Both the position numbers and the translations under genes were made by a program. The notes under the pieces were generated by a model, which was not told where the DNA came from, searched no databases, and saw only the letters and a program-made list of their open reading frames with translations. Positions 30,883 through 33,238 of a stretch of DNA of 33,238 bases are shown piece after piece. The DNA comes from JAZDMK01 sp043800975 (GTDB taxonomy: Bacteria > Bacteroidota > Bacteroidia > Bacteroidales > JAHJDW01): assembly GCA_043800975.1 (NCBI GenBank), contig JAZDMK010000041.1, positions 1-33,238 of the forward strand, read 5' to 3'. Numbering within the stretch: position 1 is the first letter of the stretch; the number at the start of each line of letters is the position of its first letter.

Positions 30883-33238
30883 ATGTCTAAAATTTTATCT
30901 TCAGGAATAGTATCCCTTGTTCACCATGTAAAACTTAATGAAAGTGGTTGGTGGGAAAAATCTATACAAAACATTTTGATTTCCATTTTTGGAATCAATG
31001 AGAACTCACCGCAAAGCGAAAAGGATTTATTGTCTAACGTAGAAAAGGAGCTAAATACAAATTTCGATAAGGTTAGAATAATACATCAATTTGATTTTCT
31101 TAAATCAAGAAAGATCGTTATACCAGTAACAGAAGTTTTATACACTTTAACGGAAGAAGCATATGCGGATTTTCGAGCATCATTTGCTTCTCAAAAGGAA
31201 ATTGAATTTGAAGCCGAAAAACGATTCAAAGATCTTTGTGAAAGACTATGCCCTGAAATCCAAGCAAAAACTTTATGGAGTGAATTAAATGAATACCTGA
31301 TTATTCCTCTAATACGAGAAATAGGAGCTAAAACTTACGAATTAATCAGTGGTGAAAATGCGATTTCAATTGAACAATATGGCCAGTTTAATTCATTCCT
31401 TTCGCGTTATAAAGATGATAAAGTAAAAATTCAGGCACTCCTTCTAAGCTATTTTGATTTTAAAATTGATTTCGTCAAGAAATATATCTTGCACCAACTA
31501 AACGCATATTTTTTTATTGAGGCTACAAATCTTAATCAAAAAACAGTAGACGAAGTATATGCTTTATCGAAAACGCAAACGAATTTGAAAGTCTTTGTTG
31601 ATACAAACTTTTTATTAACTCTTCTTGATTTACATGATAACCCTTCAAATGAAGCAGCGTTTTCACTCATAGAATTACTAGATGAGATAAAAAATCGTGT
31701 AATAGTTAAATTTTATGTTTTACCAGTAACTGTAATGGAGTTTCAAAATCTAATCTCAAAATTTAAAGATTATTTAAAAAAACTCAAACCTTCATTGAAC
31801 CAAGCTATAGCAGCAGAAAATACAGAAGATTTTTCTGGTATTATTAAAAAGTACTTTCAGAAGTGTCATGAAAAGAGAACAATGTTAGATATTGATGATT
31901 ATTTCGACCCTTATCTTGAAAATTTTACAGTAAATATTAGGAAAAGAGGTCTTGAAATACAGCAGGACAATATGGATAAATATTCAACAGACCCTAGGGT
32001 TGTTGATGATTTGTTAGAGCAGGTTGAATATCGATTTGACCGCAACGATAAAACAGGAAAATATCAAGGGCTAAATGAAAAAGAAAAGAAACTAAGATGG
32101 CAAATTATATATGACAAATTCAATCATGATTGCAAAATGTGGCACTATGTAAAGGATAAACGACCTGCATACATTGATTCCACAAAAGATGTTGTCAACT
32201 GGATTTTAACATTAGATTTTAGCTTTCTTGAGTATGATAAGTATAAGCAATACAAAGACACAAATAACAAAATTAGCATTTGTTTGCACCCCAATGAATT
32301 TATCTCAATGCTGCAATTTTGGGTTCCCAGAACAGAAAAATTTGAAAATGCCATTTTAGGCAATTTCAGATTACCTTTCCTATTCAAAGAAGTTGATAGC
32401 GAATCTGAAAAAGTAAGTCTTGCGATTTTACGTGCAATTTCCCAGTATGATGATAGCGAAAAATTTACTAGCGAACTTGTTACAGAAATTCTAACTAATA
32501 AGGCTTTACGACAAAAGATAAAAGTCAGCAATACCGTAGAAGAAAATGCTACACTAATTAAAGAAGAAATATTTAAAAAATATGAAGCAACTAAACTACT
32601 ATTTAATCAAGAGAAAGAGAAAAAGGAAAGTTTGTCAGAAGAATTAAATATAGTTAAAAATGAAATTGGAACATTAAATAAAAAGATTGATGAACTTCAT
32701 GAAAAGACAAATAAAAAAATAGAGAAAGAGCTAGAATTAGTACGTAAATCGAAAATTCAAGAACTTAATAGTAAAAAGGATGCTTTAAATATTAAAATCG
32801 AACAAAACAAAATTCGACTTTCTGACTTTGCAGGACAAATAATCAGAGCTGATACCGAATATGCAGGAGCTATTAAAACATTAGGTTCTTTCATCAAAGC
32901 TTCATTCATTGGTCAAACCAAATACAATTCTAGCCTGAAAGACAAAATTCATCGTAAATACTATGAATATGAGAAATACCAAAAATTGAAAGATGAGTTA
33001 TCCACATTGTCAAAAGAGTTTGATGATTTAATAATCCCTAAAATTGATGAGAAGATAATTATCTATTGCGAAAACCAAAACTCAACTTTCTTTAACAGTC
33101 TCAATTTTCAAAACATTCATTTTATTCCAGAGAATAACAGCAATGGAGTATTCATTAAAACAGTCGCAAATACCACTCATTTTGGTTTAAGAGATAGGGA
33201 TTTTCTTACAGATAATGAAATACATTTAGAAAATTTAA
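30883..33238 (+). CDS. Large PIN-domain protein with coiled coil and TOPRIM-like C-terminus, 3' end cut by window
   Basis: From ATG at 30883 the frame stays open for 785 codons to the last base, so the stop lies beyond the window. Residues 1-236 start SKILSSGIVSLVHHVKL and are mostly helical, family unknown. Residues 237-446 look like an enlarged PIN nuclease domain: VFVDTNFLL (D240, N242), VLPVTVMEF (E286), a D at 375/376 or 416, and VVNWILTLDFSF (D445). Residues about 565-650 form a Lys/Glu-rich coiled coil. The end (about 725-785) reads IIYCENQNSTFF ... HFIPEN ... HFGLRDRDFLTDNEI, like the E...DxD core of TOPRIM/DUF4435 nucleases (E730, D771, D773). PIN domains cut RNA and TOPRIM/DUF4435 enzymes cut DNA or RNA, so a two-nuclease effector is possible. 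The gene is very AT-rich with weak initiation signals. A defence role is inference. Confidence 0.75.
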   Translation, partial: MSKILSSGIVSLVHHVKLNESGWWEKSIQNILISIFGINENSPQSEKDLLSNVEKELNTNFDKVRIIHQFDFLKSRKIVIPVTEVLYTLTEEAYADFRASFASQKEIEFEAEKRFKDLCERLCPEIQAKTLWSELNEYLIIPLIREIGAKTYELISGENAISIEQYGQFNSFLSRYKDDKVKIQALLLSYFDFKIDFVKKYILHQLNAYFFIEATNLNQKTVDEVYALSKTQTNLKVFVDTNFLLTLLDLHDNPSNEAAFSLIELLDEIKNRVIVKFYVLPVTVMEFQNLISKFKDYLKKLKPSLNQAIAAENTEDFSGIIKKYFQKCHEKRTMLDIDDYFDPYLENFTVNIRKRGLEIQQDNMDKYSTDPRVVDDLLEQVEYRFDRNDKTGKYQGLNEKEKKLRWQIIYDKFNHDCKMWHYVKDKRPAYIDSTKDVVNWILTLDFSFLEYDKYKQYKDTNNKISICLHPNEFISMLQFWVPRTEKFENAILGNFRLPFLFKEVDSESEKVSLAILRAISQYDDSEKFTSELVTEILTNKALRQKIKVSNTVEENATLIKEEIFKKYEATKLLFNQEKEKKESLSEELNIVKNEIGTLNKKIDELHEKTNKKIEKELELVRKSKIQELNSKKDALNIKIEQNKIRLSDFAGQIIRADTEYAGAIKTLGSFIKASFIGQTKYNSSLKDKIHRKYYEYEKYQKLKDELSTLSKEFDDLIIPKIDEKIIIYCENQNSTFFNSLNFQNIHFIPENNSNGVFIKTVANTTHFGLRDRDFLTDNEIHLENL

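Overview
The window looks like chromosomal DNA of a Bacteroidota bacterium, most likely a free-living Sphingobacteriia/Chitinophagia-like or uncultured relative. The reasons are a type IX secretion system (T9SS) lipoprotein of the SprE/PorW type, two very long secreted proteins with T9SS type A C-terminal sorting domains, an OmpA/PD40/TPR envelope protein, TAnnTTTG-type promoter cores and few Shine-Dalgarno sequences. I see no rRNA, tRNA, CRISPR array or transposase.

Layout. 1-588: the 5'-truncated end of an AT-rich lipoprotein gene, then a 372-base gap packed with palindromes. 961-1800: pirin. 1884-7261 (minus): a tight run transcribed as M23 peptidase > dxr > TMTC-like TPR membrane protein > rseP, an envelope and isoprenoid block. 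7479-10091 (plus): porW/sprE. 10255-11602 (plus): bactofilin, atpZ (start inside the bactofilin gene), a small AtpI-like membrane protein and an unknown membrane protein; the expected atpB does not follow. 11733-14539 (minus): PorE-like OmpA protein and, upstream of it, a PAS-LuxR regulator. 14637-27026 (minus): two adjacent giant T9SS cargo genes of 1041 and 3017 residues sharing one ~69-70 residue two-cysteine repeat and the same 3' end and terminator. 27263-30028 (plus): leuS. 30087-30380: fourteen perfect-length 21-bp repeats. 30883-window end: an AT-rich open frame of at least 785 codons with no stop before the edge.

The middle of the window has a common theme. PorW and the PorE-like protein are predicted parts of, or associated with, the T9SS, and the two giant proteins are predicted clients exported and attached by it. 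The larger client is an M6 metalloprotease followed by two PKD domains, a BNR-type propeller and 22 Ig-like repeats.

The best candidate for an undescribed system is the gene at the right edge. Its translation has an uncharacterised N-terminal region, a large PIN-like nuclease domain (DTN, E, D and LTLD motifs), a long coiled coil and a C-terminal segment resembling a TOPRIM/DUF4435-type nuclease core ending in a DRD motif. Its AT-rich composition and position suggest an acquired, possibly defence-related gene. That function is inference, and the gene is cut off by the window.
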